From Vicia villosa (lineage: Eukaryota > Streptophyta > Magnoliopsida > Fabales > Fabaceae): a DNA stretch of 64,000 nucleotides. The translations under genes and the position numbers were made by a program. The stretch spans positions 6,363,213-6,427,212 of the forward strand of contig NC_081182.1 in the NCBI RefSeq assembly GCF_029867415.1, read 5' to 3'. The notes under the pieces are model-generated. The model had not been told where the DNA came from, searched no databases, and saw nothing but the letters and a program-made list of their open reading frames with translations. Positions 23,701 through 31,489 of the stretch are shown here, piece after piece (within the stretch, counting starts at the first letter, position 1; every line of letters starts with the position of its first letter).

Positions 23701-24063
23701 TGCTACATTTCAATTTTTTTCACTGACAAACCAGTTCATTTTAGCGTCGCATTTGAGGAAAATTTATAGCTATAAATTTGTTATATTCCCAGTCCTACAT
23801 ACTTTTCCGAACAGTGATTCCAGCATTATTATTGATAAATGTTAATTAATAGAGAAAATGCAGAGAGTAAAAGAGTAATGGCGCGTACTAGAGATAGCGA
23901 GAACCCTAGGTTTAGCCATTTGACGACCAAGCATGGCAGCTTTTCCCCAGGTACCGAGAGTCTTCACGACTCGAATAGAAATGACGATCTTCTGTTTCGT
24001 GCCTTCAATTGCAGCCTCGCAAGCTCGCCGGAGTTCAGCATCATCAGCGCTAGATTTCGCCAT
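648..24063 (-). CDS. SEC3: Exocyst complex component SEC3, 18 exons, 3' end beyond the window
   Basis: SEC3 is the exocyst subunit that binds phosphoinositides and marks plasma-membrane sites where secretory vesicles are tethered. The start ATG (24061-24063) begins [20 protein letters not shown], the known plant SEC3 N-terminus. Coding exons, each with GT donor, AG acceptor and consistent phase: 24063-23889, 23173-23103, 22626-22546, 21899-21832, 21724-21622, 21362-21214, 20396-20279, 18428-18324, 15850-15749, 15660-15523, 14811-14683, 14587-14507, 14414-14340, 12800-12636, 12552-12429, 12305-12241, 981-811, 724-648. Together they give 665 codons plus 2 nt of a protein that is about 890 residues in Arabidopsis, so roughly a quarter lies left of the window. 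No stop or frameshift was found in any exon. The reading frame therefore looks intact despite 21 kb of intron DNA. Exon borders were placed by eye from protein similarity; expression cannot be judged. It could be either of the SEC3A/B paralogues. Confidence 0.95.
1309..1362. repeat. (TA)n microsatellite in SEC3 intron 16
   Basis: About 27 uninterrupted TA units. It is flanked by AT-rich sequence with a short imitation of an LTR (repeated TAGTTTTATGRAGT at 1370-1445), which I could not assign. Confidence 0.95.
2176..2450 (-). repeat. 275-bp LTR, minus orientation, left arm of a fold-back pair
   Basis: On the minus strand it runs TGTGAAGACATAAGACC ... CTGATACCTAACA, a TG...CA LTR. It is followed (2175 downwards) by TGGTATCAGAGTC, a Met-tRNA-type primer-binding site, and then leader sequence down to about 1900. 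A second, truncated LTR 3' end (2460-2528) sits head to tail with it. Confidence 0.8.
2554..2828 (+). repeat. 275-bp LTR, plus orientation, right arm of a fold-back pair
   Basis: It is the inverted copy of the LTR at 2176-2450, with the same length and ends (TGTGAAGACATAAAGCC ... GATTCCCAACA) and a small number of mismatches. It is preceded by a polypurine-like AAGTGGGAGAT, as expected just before a 3' LTR. The two arms could pair into a long hairpin with a loop of about 100 nt. Confidence 0.8.
3110..4085. other. AT-rich insert in Copia relic 1 with a roughly 115-bp tandem repeat
   Basis: This segment separates the protease from the pre-integrase part of relic 1. Between about 3635 and 3910 a unit containing GTGGATCATTATTTTAACTT and CATACTACTAATATCTTATT recurs about two and a half times with poly-A/poly-T indels. 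I recognise no coding sequence or element ends. Confidence 0.6.
4741..5015 (+). other. Gly/Arg/Asn-coding low-complexity insert in Copia relic 1
   Basis: A GC-richer block between the integrase and RT remnants. From about 4870 to 4980 it repeats a unit reading GGxGGAGGCCGCGGTAACxx, which in the open frame gives GGGRGNxNSN repeats. It joins the RT remnant [16 protein letters not shown] without a stop. It is probably filler captured when the middle of the element was deleted; its source is unknown. Confidence 0.5.
5700..6273. repeat. Legume dispersed repeat, two tandem diverged copies
   Basis: Two copies (about 5730-5965 and 6057-6270) share ACAAAACCGGCTTTGTAAR, TTGCCCCCACTT, CATATCTCTAAGYAATGTGGG and CCCTTCAAACCCAACA. 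The same family recurs at 19718-19935 and, more diverged, at 13360-13620. It interrupts the Pol C-terminus of relic 1. It resembles short non-coding LTR/TRIM-type repeats, but I cannot name the family. Confidence 0.6.
6499..6740 (-). repeat. 3' LTR of the young Copia element
   Basis: 242 bp, identical in length to the 5' LTR. On the + strand it runs TAAAGAAATATATTTTATAT ... ATTAATTATTCCACA. Confidence 0.95.
6748..11175 (-). pseudogene. Copia Gag-Pol polyprotein with three in-frame TGA stops
   Basis: One reading frame runs from ATG 11175 to a terminal TGA at 6748-6750, 7 nt before the 3' LTR. The first 736 codons hold a UBN2-type Gag, a CCHC knuckle ([14 protein letters not shown]), protease ([11 protein letters not shown]), the pre-integrase motif WHYRLGHPN and an integrase core ([20 protein letters not shown]). 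The last 446 codons hold reverse transcriptase ([11 protein letters not shown]), the connection ANTPIEQ and RNase H ([32 protein letters not shown]). The frame is interrupted only by TGA at 8965-8967, 8614-8616 and 8203-8205. No frameshift is visible. The element cannot make full Pol by itself unless the stops are read through. With almost identical LTRs, it was probably copied by enzymes from a relative. Confidence 0.93.
11225..11466 (-). repeat. 5' LTR of the young Copia element
   Basis: 242 bp. On the + strand it includes the inverted repeat ACAGAATCA..TGATTCTGT (20 bp), which is broken by the one substitution in the 3' LTR. The primer-binding site follows at once on the minus strand. Confidence 0.95.
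11472..12075 (+). pseudogene. Copia RT/RNase H relic 2, split by the young Copia element
   Basis: The coding sequence reads across the young insertion: SLSEAK before 6498 and [18 protein letters not shown] after 11472, then [15 protein letters not shown], a deletion, RNase H pieces [20 protein letters not shown] and [14 protein letters not shown], and TKHMDL. The middle contains a tandem duplication of about 55 bp (11639 to about 11731) with TTCAACCTGCGTCACCCATT. The fragment has several frame changes and ends around 12075 near CATGTAGTTAG repeats. It is an old fragment; I see no LTRs for it. Confidence 0.8.
12241..18428 (-). CDS. SEC3: SEC3 exons 8-16: central helical region
   Basis: Exons 8-16 encode residues 256-583. 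Exon 8 has [20 protein letters not shown], exon 9 [20 protein letters not shown], exon 11 [17 protein letters not shown], exon 12 [20 protein letters not shown], exon 13 [20 protein letters not shown], and exon 16 [17 protein letters not shown]. All are nearly collinear with Arabidopsis SEC3A. Exon 14 is shorter than the Arabidopsis protein in the linker before [11 protein letters not shown]. Exon 15 carries an acidic low-complexity run ([19 protein letters not shown]), a variable linker in plants. All introns in this block are phase 0 except the one between exons 15 and 16 (phase 1, Gly562 split). Intron 8 (15851-18323) holds Copia fragments and intron 13 (12801-14339) holds tandem repeats and a poly-G run. 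Confidence 0.93.
12801..14339 (-). other. SEC3 intron 13: 3 x 46-bp tandem repeat, dispersed repeat, poly-G run
   Basis: At 13065-13202 three head-to-tail copies of an exactly 46-bp unit beginning CCTAATCTACTTTTCTAACT lie with only 1-4 differences each. At 13360-13620 there is a diverged copy of the ACCAATATGTAAGGTGAGGA dispersed repeat. At 13811-13845 there are 35 consecutive G. No coding sequence is evident in the intron; the open frames across the G run are composition artefacts. Confidence 0.75.
13811..13845 (+). repeat. Homopolymer of 35 G
   Basis: Thirty-five consecutive G residues on the + strand, so the SEC3 pre-mRNA would carry C35. G-quadruplex formation is possible on the + strand. 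The exact length is likely to be uncertain or polymorphic. Confidence 0.95.
16262..16800 (-). mobile_element. Copia fragment (RNase H C-terminus and LTR-like ends) in SEC3 intron 8
   Basis: On the minus strand, about 16510-16395 reads [20 protein letters not shown] then an in-frame stop and AANLLTKPL, the usual end of Copia RNase H. A purine tract (TTTGAGAGGGAAG) follows near 16345. To the right, CTTGAAGAGGAG then TGTTATAATATAA (about 16790-16765) looks like another polypurine tract and LTR start. Limits are approximate. Confidence 0.5.
17223..17560 (+). pseudogene. Copia reverse-transcriptase fragment in SEC3 intron 8
   Basis: The frame reads [20 protein letters not shown] and, after a stop, [20 protein letters not shown], matching the start of Copia RT. 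It continues frameshifted to about 17530 ([13 protein letters not shown]). It lies antisense to SEC3. No LTRs were recognised next to it. Confidence 0.7.
18640..18975 (+). repeat. Short LTR/TRIM-like repeat in SEC3 intron 7
   Basis: TGTTGAGCCTCACATCAACT with AGAGATATGGCC at about 18643 is echoed by GTGTTGAGAATCACACATTG with ACTAGAGATGT at about 18928, about 285 bp apart. This is the arrangement of two short related LTR starts. No coding content. The family is a common legume type, but the name is uncertain. Confidence 0.45.
18986..19711 (+). mobile_element. Collapsed non-autonomous Copia element with RNase H remnant
   Basis: The 5' LTR starts TGTTGAGATATTATTTTATT at 18986. A primer-binding site TGGTATCGGAGCC begins at 19180. 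The internal part is only about 310 bp and retains an RNase H piece ([30 protein letters not shown]) followed by LSDLFTKS. A polypurine tract TTGAGGGAGAG precedes the 3' LTR start TGTTGAGATATT at 19498. The 3' LTR is cut short by a (TA)n tract at 19628-19711. The gag, protease, integrase and RT regions are gone. It lies in SEC3 intron 7, antisense to the gene. Confidence 0.85.
19628..19711. repeat. (TA)n microsatellite
   Basis: About 42 TA units, starting inside the 3' LTR of the collapsed Copia element and ending next to the dispersed repeat at 19718. Confidence 0.95.
19718..19935 (+). repeat. Copy of the legume dispersed repeat
   Basis: Carries GGTCTAACTAATCCCTACAA with AACCGGCTTATAAGGTGAGG, then CTTCAAACCCAACACAATGA and GGTGTTGGAGGCCGCAA. 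It is clearly related to the copies at 5730-6270. Confidence 0.65.
20279..24063 (-). CDS. SEC3: SEC3 exons 1-7: N-terminal lipid-binding region and start of coiled coil
   Basis: Exons 1-7 encode residues 1-255. Residues 1-58 carry the basic N-terminal motif [14 protein letters not shown], and exon 2 continues with [16 protein letters not shown]. Exon 3 starts [16 protein letters not shown] and ends in PSGCTFTL. This stretch corresponds to the PH-like phosphoinositide-binding domain of the Sec3 family. Exon 5 carries the conserved [17 protein letters not shown]. Exons 6-7 are rich in Glu ([18 protein letters not shown], then [17 protein letters not shown]), which begins the helical, coiled-coil portion used for exocyst assembly. 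Three codons are split by introns: Thr59 (A|CG), Arg132 (AG|G) and Asn216 (AA|T). Introns here are 0.1-0.7 kb except intron 7 (18429-20278), which holds a collapsed Copia element and TA repeats. Confidence 0.93.
20729..20786. repeat. (TA)n microsatellite beside a Stowaway-like end
   Basis: About 29 TA units. To the right, at about 20870-20898, TCTTATAATTTAGGACAGAG followed by GGAGTA is the typical right end of a Stowaway-type MITE. A matching left end was not found, so the MITE is probably truncated by the microsatellite. Confidence 0.75.
22000..22490 (+). mobile_element. LTR-like insertion in SEC3 intron 3
   Basis: From about 22013 (TGTACTTAATTTTATTATCT) the sequence has a TATA box (GGGTTTATAAATAGAAC, about 22179-22195) and then a transcribed-leader-like stretch. 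At about 22453 GGTTATCAGCAGAGCACCCT resembles a Met-tRNA primer site with a 2-nt insertion. I think it is a truncated Copia 5' LTR plus primer site. The boundaries are uncertain. Confidence 0.4.
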
Positions 24064-24199
24064 TTTCGTAACTCCGATCTCAAAATCAAGAACCGGTGAA
24101 AACTTTCCGAGAAGAAAAATGTGAACGTGATGCGCACAAGGATGCAGTGAAAATAGTTGATAACGGTTTCAGTTGGATCTTTCTCTTTGCTTCCATCGG

Positions 24200-24209
24200 G
24201 ACACGTGTC
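24200..24209. promoter_or_regulatory. G-box/ABRE-like palindrome upstream of SEC3
   Basis: GACACGTGTC is a perfect 10-bp palindrome containing the CACGTG core recognised by plant bZIP and bHLH factors. It lies 137-146 bp upstream of the SEC3 ATG, in the region expected to hold the promoter or 5' UTR. The motif is seen directly; its use is inferred from position only. No clear TATA box was identified next to it. Confidence 0.45.
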
Positions 24210-24263
24210 GCCTTTTCGTTTTAGCGCTACGAACGAATTGTTGGGTGCGAAAACTTGGCGGTC

Positions 24264-25000
24264 CATTGCCTAACGGATTAATTTCCACTTTTTCGGTTTC
24301 CATAATTTTCAGGCTCACATAACTGATGCAGCTCTTTCTTCTTATTCACGTCTCATTTCATAACTATAATCTCTTTTTATTTTTTAATGAATCGTCTTTC
24401 TAGTTCTTGTCTTGTCACTCATAAAAACTAGTATAAAAATCAGTTTATTTTTATTAATCCGATCTTTATGATCGGGCCAAAAGATATTAAAAAACACTAA
24501 TATACTTGTTATAGATATAAGAAAAAAAAATATGAGAATTTTTTTTAATAACAAAAATTATTTTAAACTTATTTTTCATAAATTAAAAGAGTAATTTCAA
24601 CATATATAACTTAAATATTTATTATTTAAATATTTATGATTAAAAGAAATGGACATGTATGTTTTTTTTATATAAATAAAGGTGTCTTCTACCATTTAGT
24701 CCACGTCTCTTCTAATTTTCTTTTATTTAAATATTTATGATTAAAAGAAATGGACATGTATGTTTTTTTTATATAAATAGAGGTGTCTTTTACCATTTAC
24801 TCCACATCTCTTCTAATTTTCTTTTTAATTATTTATTCACTAGCTCTCTCATGATTGTTAAAAGAAATGGGCATGTATGTTTTTCGAGAACCAAATCAAT
24901 GATAGAGAGAGTTGTTTCATACATCTTTATTGTGGTGGAAATAATGACATCCAGCATATGTGGGTGTGAGTTAAACATGACAATAATGTTAGAGATATGA
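24264..25000. other. AT-rich intergenic region with a 101-bp direct repeat
   Basis: Two copies of a 101-bp unit containing TTAAAAGAAATGGACATGTA and AGGTGTCTTYTACCATTTA lie at about 24621-24721 and 24722-24822. A third partial copy is at 24852-24883. No gene recognised. Confidence 0.65.
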
Positions 25001-25049
25001 GGTCTACACCAAACCAAACCGCTACAAATCGGTTACAATTAGATTTTTT

Positions 25050-25560
25050 TTCGAAGATAGATATTTATACGACCCACGTCAAATCACTTACCCACAAGAA
25101 GTTTCAACATCTAACCCCCTACAAACTCCCCATACCACTTACACACACACACGTACACGATAAATTTATCGACCCACAACACTCAAACCCATAAACAATA
25201 CATGTCAGACACCCAACCACAAAACCAAGAGCATACCTTATACCACTTATACCACCAGCAGCAACATGGTTATTATGAAAACACCCATGTAACCATATGC
25301 CACCAACGCATCATCCCATGATAGCTAAAACACCCAAGAAACATATAACATCAACCCTTCCTCCTACCATAACCAAAAAACCTAAACATCACAACACCAA
25401 AACATGCACCAAACATATGACTACCAAACACCACAACAACGATTTATTCATTTCTTTAACGAATCACACACACCAATGTCTTCATTCAAGCGACCTTATC
25501 GTTCACCAATAACCTACCAACACAACCAAACTACACTAGCATGAGTCGCAAATTCAGTAA
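25050..25560. other. CA-rich, G-poor tract upstream of the gypsy relic
   Basis: The + strand is strongly enriched in C and A and poor in G (Thr/Pro/His/Asn codons in any open frame). Examples are CTTACACACACACACGTACA and ACACCCAAGAAACATATAAC. The frames are not conserved domains. It may be the spacer or gag-linker of the neighbouring minus-strand element, but I cannot prove this. Confidence 0.4.
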
Positions 25561-27980
25561 CAACAACGACTATGGCATCTAGGGTGGTTGTGAAGGATCT
25601 TTCCATAATGCAATTGTCGACACTTCTACAAGGGCAGATGAGGAATTATGAAATGACTGTCCAATTGTCCTTCCTTTCACCTACTGATATCATCATCTCG
25701 ATGTACCCCCACATCCAGGTGATCATCTCGTTGAATGCTTGCAAGTTTGAGACTTCATACGATCATAAACTTCCTTTTTCCATACCCATCTTTTCAAAGA
25801 ACTATGAATACACGATATCGCATTAGCTGCCACAATCCATCAAGATCCAAGAGACGTTAAACTACCTGATTGTAGTTTTAATCACCAACGAGATTTCATT
25901 AAGAATGCCTCACATCATCTTAGAGTTCTAGAATCCTAATATTGGTCGGTCAAGGGCCTTCATTGATGTATTTCCATCTTTTTTATGAATTACCAACATC
26001 TCGACGATATATCTCTTCATGGTTCCTTTAAAAGGGAGTTTTGTGTGGGGCGCTCCTCCAGTGATGGCAGTGATATATGGGCCCTTATCTTTGTTGACCT
26101 CTTTGTCCTCGCCATTAGTCTCTACTTTGGCAGTTTTACCTGGAGACTTTCCCTTGGGTGAACCCTCCCTTTCTCTTTTTCCCCTTTCACGTACTCAGCA
26201 AGCCGACCTTTCTTGATTAACCCTTCAATGACATCCTTTGGTTGGATGAATTCGTCGGTGTTGTGGTTGTGTCTGTTGTAGAAGAGACAATACTTCGACT
26301 TGTTAATCTAGGACGAATCTAAGATGGGAAAAGGGGTCAGATTCCTTCTTTCCCAAATTCTATGTTGGCATAGTCTTGGTAAATCTTCTCTCGAGATGCA
26401 TCCAGCGACATGTATTTGTCGTACCGTCCATATATTCCTTGGTCAGAATCATCCTTCTAACGGTGGGACTTTTTCTTGGTCGGGCGGCTAGAGTTGGTGT
26501 TTGTGAAAGAGGGATGGTCGAACCATGTATTCAGTTTTTCCTCCAAGATCATGTAAGACCGAGTCACGCCAGCGTCTCTTGATTAGTTCGTACTTTCTTC
26601 TTTCCTATCTTTAAGTAGCTACCATCACATTCTTCAATTTCAAGGCAATAAAGTACACGACGAATCGTCTGCAGAATCCGTCGATTCAATGCTCTCGTCA
26701 TGAAGACCATTGAACCATAGCCTGGTCGGCCCAGCCAGAGTTCATGTGAACAACTTGTATTTGGAGGCTTCATCAGCCTTAAGTAATTTAGCCGATCGTT
26801 AACGAGTTTCACATGATCGTCTGGATCTTTGCTTCCATCATACTCGCCTAGCCTGGACGGATTCACTCTGGATTTTGGTATTTTTGTTGTCCAAATCCAT
26901 GAGCGCAGAGGATTCTTTTGTTGATTCTTCGATGTTTCATTCTCTGCCTAATCTAGGGGAGGAGCATGGTTGCCTCGATCTCCCTCGGGGCTTTGTAGAG
27001 GATTTTGGTGCTTTTGCTCCTCTATTGATTCTTCGACTTAGGAGCTTCATCTTTTTTCGTTGTGGTTGGATCTAGGATGGCTGTTTGAGTTCTTCTTAAT
27101 ACAACTTCTTGAATAGTGTTCCATCTCAAAGGCGCATTGTGGAGGCTTTCTTTGAGGCGAAGTAGCCTTTCCTCTATTTCTTGCAAGTTCTGTTGGTGAA
27201 CGATGTTCTACATGTTGTTCAATAACTTGTTGGCGCCTCGTAGTAGTTGGAAGCCAAGTAAGGCTTAAGGTTGTGCAACCAAAGGTGGAATAAGAGGTCC
27301 AATCGGAGGTAGTTGGACATATCCAGCTACCAAAGGAGATTGGACCAAACCTAAATGCAAAAAAACCTCTACTTATGGATTTGTAACGCCTTATAGAAGA
27401 AGTGGAGGTGTTTGATTGATCGTTGCTTGAGCTATGACAAAAGCGGCTTTTCGTGCAGCGGTGGAACGGGTAGCTTTGAATCCATCCATTACTTTGAAGT
27501 GTAGGAATCAGAGATTTGGAAATTCATGAAATTGGAGTTAGAATAATGCTCGACAGGATCAAATGCAATAGAATACCAAATGTGAAATCTTGGAAAACGC
27601 AAGAATAAGAAGTTAGTTCCTACAAACGACACCATTGTTCCATATTAGAACCACAAATGAATTGAGGATCAGAGGTAATGGTGGGTCTGAACTTTCGGTG
27701 CAACGGAGATGGAGATAACCACAAGATTAGCACTCCAAAGCTTAAGTCAGTATGGAGGGAAAATAGTGAGTTGAATTTGAATTTTTTTAGCTGAATTGGT
27801 GCTCTCTTTATATATAGTAGACGGGAAATAACAATTTCACTATTTTTTAGGCGCGGATGGCAAAGTGCCGTTGGATTGAATCCTCTTTATTCATCAGTAG
27901 GATAGTTCTCGTGCGCGGAGTAGATTCTGAAAGGATTGCAACTCCTTCATAGTGGTCAGACGATATCAATATGGTAGGTC
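25560..27980 (-). mobile_element. Tat-type Ty3/gypsy relic: 5' LTR end, PBS, gag, protease
   Basis: On the minus strand, a primer site TGGTGTCGTTTGTAGGAAC (about 27644-27626) resembles the TGGCGCCGTCTGTGGGGA site of Tat/Ogre elements. To its right is an LTR 3' part with TATA (CTATATATAAAGAGAG, about 27815). Gag follows at 26866-26560 (LGEYDGSKDPDDHVKLVNDR) and, after frame breaks, at about 26320-26180 (KYCLFYNRHNHNTDEF; VIEGLIKKGRLAEYVKG). A protease region lies at about 26060-25830 (ISGGAPHETPFKGTMKR; LVDLGSS). Many stops and frameshifts; RT, integrase and the 3' LTR are not found. Confidence 0.75.
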
Positions 27981-28513
27981 CAAAACCTTATTTATTATTT
28001 AAATTATTTGAAATTTTTTTATTTTATTATTTGTAGCATAATTTAATTTTAAAAAATAAATAATTTTATTGAAAAAAAATTGATTTCACTAAATAAATAG
28101 TGGAAGGACGTGGATATTTAAACTCAATTCGAATTTATTTGAATTTTAATTCTCCATTAAAGGATTAAAGCATGAAATAGAGATTATTTGAGAATTAAAA
28201 ATAAGATCTAGAGGAGGTAAAAATCCGCCTCATTATCATGTCTAGGTATATGCAATATATTAAACTAATTACTTTTATTTTTTTCGATAAATTAATACTA
28301 CACAAATAGAATAAAGTCTTTGTTCCATTTTATCATGTTACATTTTAATCTCATTTCTAGTACATCAATCCAAAGATAGTGTGATGGTGCTTTTATGAAT
28401 TCATGTCGCATTAATTACATTCAAACTTCTACAATTTTTTTTTTTGAAAATAACTAATTATAGTCAAATAATTTATTAAGAAAAGAATGAATTTTTATAT
28501 AAAATTAAAAATA

Positions 28514-28689
28514 GAGTTAAAAGGTAGTGCACTGACAGTGTAAAATAGTTTTACACTGTCATCCAATAAGGAGTCATGAATGTGCCATGTCATTACAGTT
28601 TTTTTAAAATAAAAGAATGTTTTAATTGGATACATGGTCATGATTGGTTGACAGTGTAAAAATTATGTCAGTGCATGACTCATTTTCTC
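28514..28689 (+). mobile_element. MULE-type MITE, copy A, downstream of GATL
   Basis: 176 bp with inverted ends GAGTTAAAAGGTAGTGCACT with GAC and, on the other strand, GAGAAAATGAGTCATGCACT with GAC. Flanking 9-bp duplications are TTAAAAATA (28505-28513) and ATAAAAATA (28690-28698), 8 of 9 identical. Internal GACAGTGTAAAA motifs repeat inside each end. No coding capacity. Confidence 0.85.
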
Positions 28690-28989
28690 ATAAAAATATT
28701 TGTTAAGATATATAACCCTGAAAAACAACATGAAAAACAACATAGTATTATATTGAATCCGTTTAATTAACTAATTATGAGAAGGAATTCAAAATAACCT
28801 ATAATTACAACTGCACTAAAAAAAATAACCGACCAAAAATCAGAGACAGTTATAAAGAAAAGAAGAAGAAGTAACTGTAAAAAAAGAGATGAAAGAAGAA
28901 CTTAAACAATCTAGGGTCTACAGGAAACTTTACCCCGTTCTCATTATTATTATCATCAATAAAAAATAAAAAGTAGTTCATGAATCATG

Positions 28990-29301
28990 AATTCTAGCAT
29001 CCAAATTACAGAGATATTTTGATATGCACAGTTATTTGAAACAAAATATTAACAACACAAGAATCATCAATTTACTGTCATTGCAAAAATCACAAATCTC
29101 ACCAACTTCTCCCATTCCATTCCACTTTTTCCGCCTAATGTTTGCTTCATCCGCAACAATAGTATTTACCCAAAAAGAAGATCAAATCAACCTTCTTTTG
29201 TCCATTAGGATAGCACTAGATCGCGCTCAAATGGTATATAACTACATGTATATGTATATGTATATGTATACAGTATATACTATATATGTATCCATTAATG
29301 C
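28990..29301 (-). other. GATL 3' flank with TATG/TA-rich repeat
   Basis: The region immediately downstream of the GATL stop contains an imperfect (TGTATA)n tract (about 29243-29292). It probably includes the 3' UTR. No second gene seen. Confidence 0.4.
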
Positions 29302-30324
29302 TCAAGAATCAAGAGAAAATGGAGTTCTTAATAGATCATAGGGTGCCCATAGTGCATCCAAAGGACAAGGTCTATTAGCATCTAATCTAACCCAAGGTTT
29401 ACCTTTTCCACTCCAATGCAACAAACTCACTGGACCAGGATGAAGATTTCTACATAAACCACGAAAATTATCACCACCGAGTCCGTGTTGATTCCATCTA
29501 TGATCCACCGAAGCAATATTCCCAGCAAAAACAAGCAAAAAAGGAGGCAAAGAACCTAATTCATAGATTCTCATTCTCTTCTGCAACTCCATCCAATCCT
29601 CAATCTTTGCAGTATAATCCCCTTCTCTCCATCTTTCCAAATCAATCACCATCACACCCGTGTTGAAATAACAAGGCTTTCTGTTGGCAAATGTTAGAGA
29701 CAAAGAAGGGTTAGACCAGAACGATGGAGTGAAGTACGATGTGAAATTCGCGTTGCAGTATTCCGGTGCTGCTAAAACAGAGTCTTCTCCTAACGGTGTT
29801 TCCGCGAGTTTTGCAATGTCATCTACTAGAATAAGATCGGAATCGAGATAGACGACGCGGGTAACGGAGAGGGGTAGGAGATTTGGTAGGTAGGTGCGAG
29901 CGTAGTTGAGAGGGCAGTCAAGAGCTGAGCGGATTGAAGTTGAGATTAGGCCGGAGACAGTGGTGGCATCGAAGGTGTAGAGATGGAATTTGAGATATGG
30001 GAAAGAGGTTGAGATTGTGGCGTTTAGGTTGGAGGCGTTAGAGGAGCATACGAAGTGGAAGAAGATGTTTTGTGGACATGAAGAGTGTTGGAGGATTGAT
30101 AAGATTGCTGCCATGGAACCTCGGATGTATGTTGTGTCGAGTGTCATTGCAACTTGAACAGTTGGTTTTGAATTTGAAGGGTCGGTAATGGAGGGGCATT
30201 CTGGGGAATTGTAGAATTCTGGTGCTTCTTTGAATTGGTGGGTTATAATAGCAGAAGTGAATGATAAACAAGTCCATACTGAAAAGAAGAATAGGATGAG
30301 AAATGGATGTTTTGGTTTTTGCAT
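29302..30324 (-). CDS. GATL: Galacturonosyltransferase-like protein, GT8 family (GATL)
   Basis: A 340-residue, intronless ORF, the usual size and structure of plant GATL genes. GATL proteins are Golgi type II membrane glycosyltransferases of family GT8 linked to pectin and xylan synthesis. Residues 7-24 form a hydrophobic N-terminal anchor. Family motifs in order: FKEAPEF (31-37), [19 protein letters not shown] (58-76), PLNYARTYL (138-146), [13 protein letters not shown] with the metal-binding DSD at 161-163, [14 protein letters not shown] (186-199), [11 protein letters not shown] (218-228), [13 protein letters not shown] (256-268), [13 protein letters not shown] (275-287) and [17 protein letters not shown] (295-311). 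Three possible N-glycosylation sites lie at Asn96, 101 and 193. The ATG at 30322-30324 gives the usual N-terminus; stop TGA at 29302-29304. The subgroup within GATL1-10 cannot be fixed by eye. The reading frame is intact. Confidence 0.95.
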   Translation of the reverse strand: MQKPKHPFLILFFFSVWTCLSFTSAIITHQFKEAPEFYNSPECPSITDPSNSKPTVQVAMTLDTTYIRGSMAAILSILQHSSCPQNIFFHFVCSSNASNLNATISTSFPYLKFHLYTFDATTVSGLISTSIRSALDCPLNYARTYLPNLLPLSVTRVVYLDSDLILVDDIAKLAETPLGEDSVLAAPEYCNANFTSYFTPSFWSNPSLSLTFANRKPCYFNTGVMVIDLERWREGDYTAKIEDWMELQKRMRIYELGSLPPFLLVFAGNIASVDHRWNQHGLGGDNFRGLCRNLHPGPVSLLHWSGKGKPWVRLDANRPCPLDALWAPYDLLRTPFSLDS

Positions 30325-30600
30325 AATTTTGGGTTTGTGGATGTGTCGGTTGGGGTTAGAGGGAGAAAGAGAGAGGGAGAGAGTTATGTTATGGTTGGTT
30401 TTTGAGGTATTGAAAGAAGGTTTGGACGGTGAAATAAAAAAAGGAATATAATAAAGAGAGAATCTGGGAAAAAGGGAGAGAAAGAATAGAGTAGGTGGAT
30501 GGGCTGGAGAAGATGCAATGCAATGAAATTGGGAGATGAAAAGTCAAGAATTTAATTAACAATTTATGGTTGAGTTTTGAGTTCACATTGGTTATGTCGT
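30325..30600 (-). promoter_or_regulatory. GATL 5' flank with CT-rich leader
   Basis: The 260 bp upstream of the ATG are strongly purine-biased on the + strand (GAGGGAGAAAGAGAGAGGGA at about 30359-30378). The transcript leader would therefore be CT-rich, a common feature of plant 5' UTRs. A TATA-like TTATTATATTCC lies at about 30444-30455 on the minus strand. The assignment is tentative. Confidence 0.35.
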
Positions 30601-30806
30601 TCGGAGTATTTATGACTCGTCGTGGAAGGTTTGCTAGCCTTTTCAGGTTTTGGTCCCTCGCTTTGCTTTACTCACTTTTCATTTTCAAGTTTCCTTTTCT
30701 TTCTCTCGTGTATAGGTAACGAGAGCTGTCTCACTATATTTTACACACTTTATTTTGAATATGAAGAAATTGTGAGAGAAAAAAATTAAATTAGACTTAT
30801 ATTTAA

Positions 30807-30989
30807 GAGAAAATGGGTCATGCACTGACAACGTAAAATATTTTTACACTGTCAACCAATCACCACCATGTATCCAATTAAAATATTTTTTTATTTTAAA
30901 AAGACTTTAATGACATGGCACATTTATGGCTCTCTATTGGATGACAGTGTAAAACTATTTTACAATGTCAGTGCACTACCTTTTAACTC
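30807..30989 (-). mobile_element. MULE-type MITE, copy B, upstream of GATL
   Basis: 183 bp, same family as copy A but reversed. It begins GAGAAAATGGGTCATGCACT on the + strand and ends GTGCACTACCTTTTAACTC. The 9-bp target duplication TATATTTAA is perfect (30798-30806 and 30990-30998). Together the two copies bracket GATL as an inverted pair about 2.1 kb apart. Confidence 0.9.
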
Positions 30990-31489
30990 TATATTTAATA
31001 CTAGTGTATGTATATATATATATATATGCGCAAGATGATTTAATAAAATAAATATATATATTTTTCTTATTTATTGTTTCGTTAAATAATCAAAATTGAT
31101 CAAAGATTGGAGGTTGTAGAATGCAATAGTATACTTGAGTTTTTGATGCAGAGAGAGTGGATGTAAGTAAGATGAATGAATCAAATTTGAATTTGAAATT
31201 GTGTACTTGAGAAATTGTCCGTCTATCCTTATATAAAGGAATGGTTATAACAATATGTTAATCTTTATGTGTTGGATGCAGGAAACTGTTGGATAGATCC
31301 TAGATCCAGATCTCCTGTGCACTATCCCATGATAACGTTCTTATTCATTGAGTGACATAGTGAGTTATTGCATTCTCTGGGCCACGACAACATGGTTTTC
31401 TGGCTGTCCCATAATATTTACCTCCAAGTCATTGCCTATGCTTTGTAGTGCGAGGGTTTTTGTCATATTCACCCTTTCGTATCGGCTAC

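Noticed and set aside
23839..24266. Several overlapping ORFs on both strands at the SEC3 start
   Set aside because: All overlap SEC3 exon 1 (24063-23889) or its 5' flank; only the SEC3 frame matches a known protein.
29024..29341. 105-residue plus-strand ORF beside GATL
   Set aside because: Overlaps the GATL 3' end and a TATG-rich repeat; no domain.
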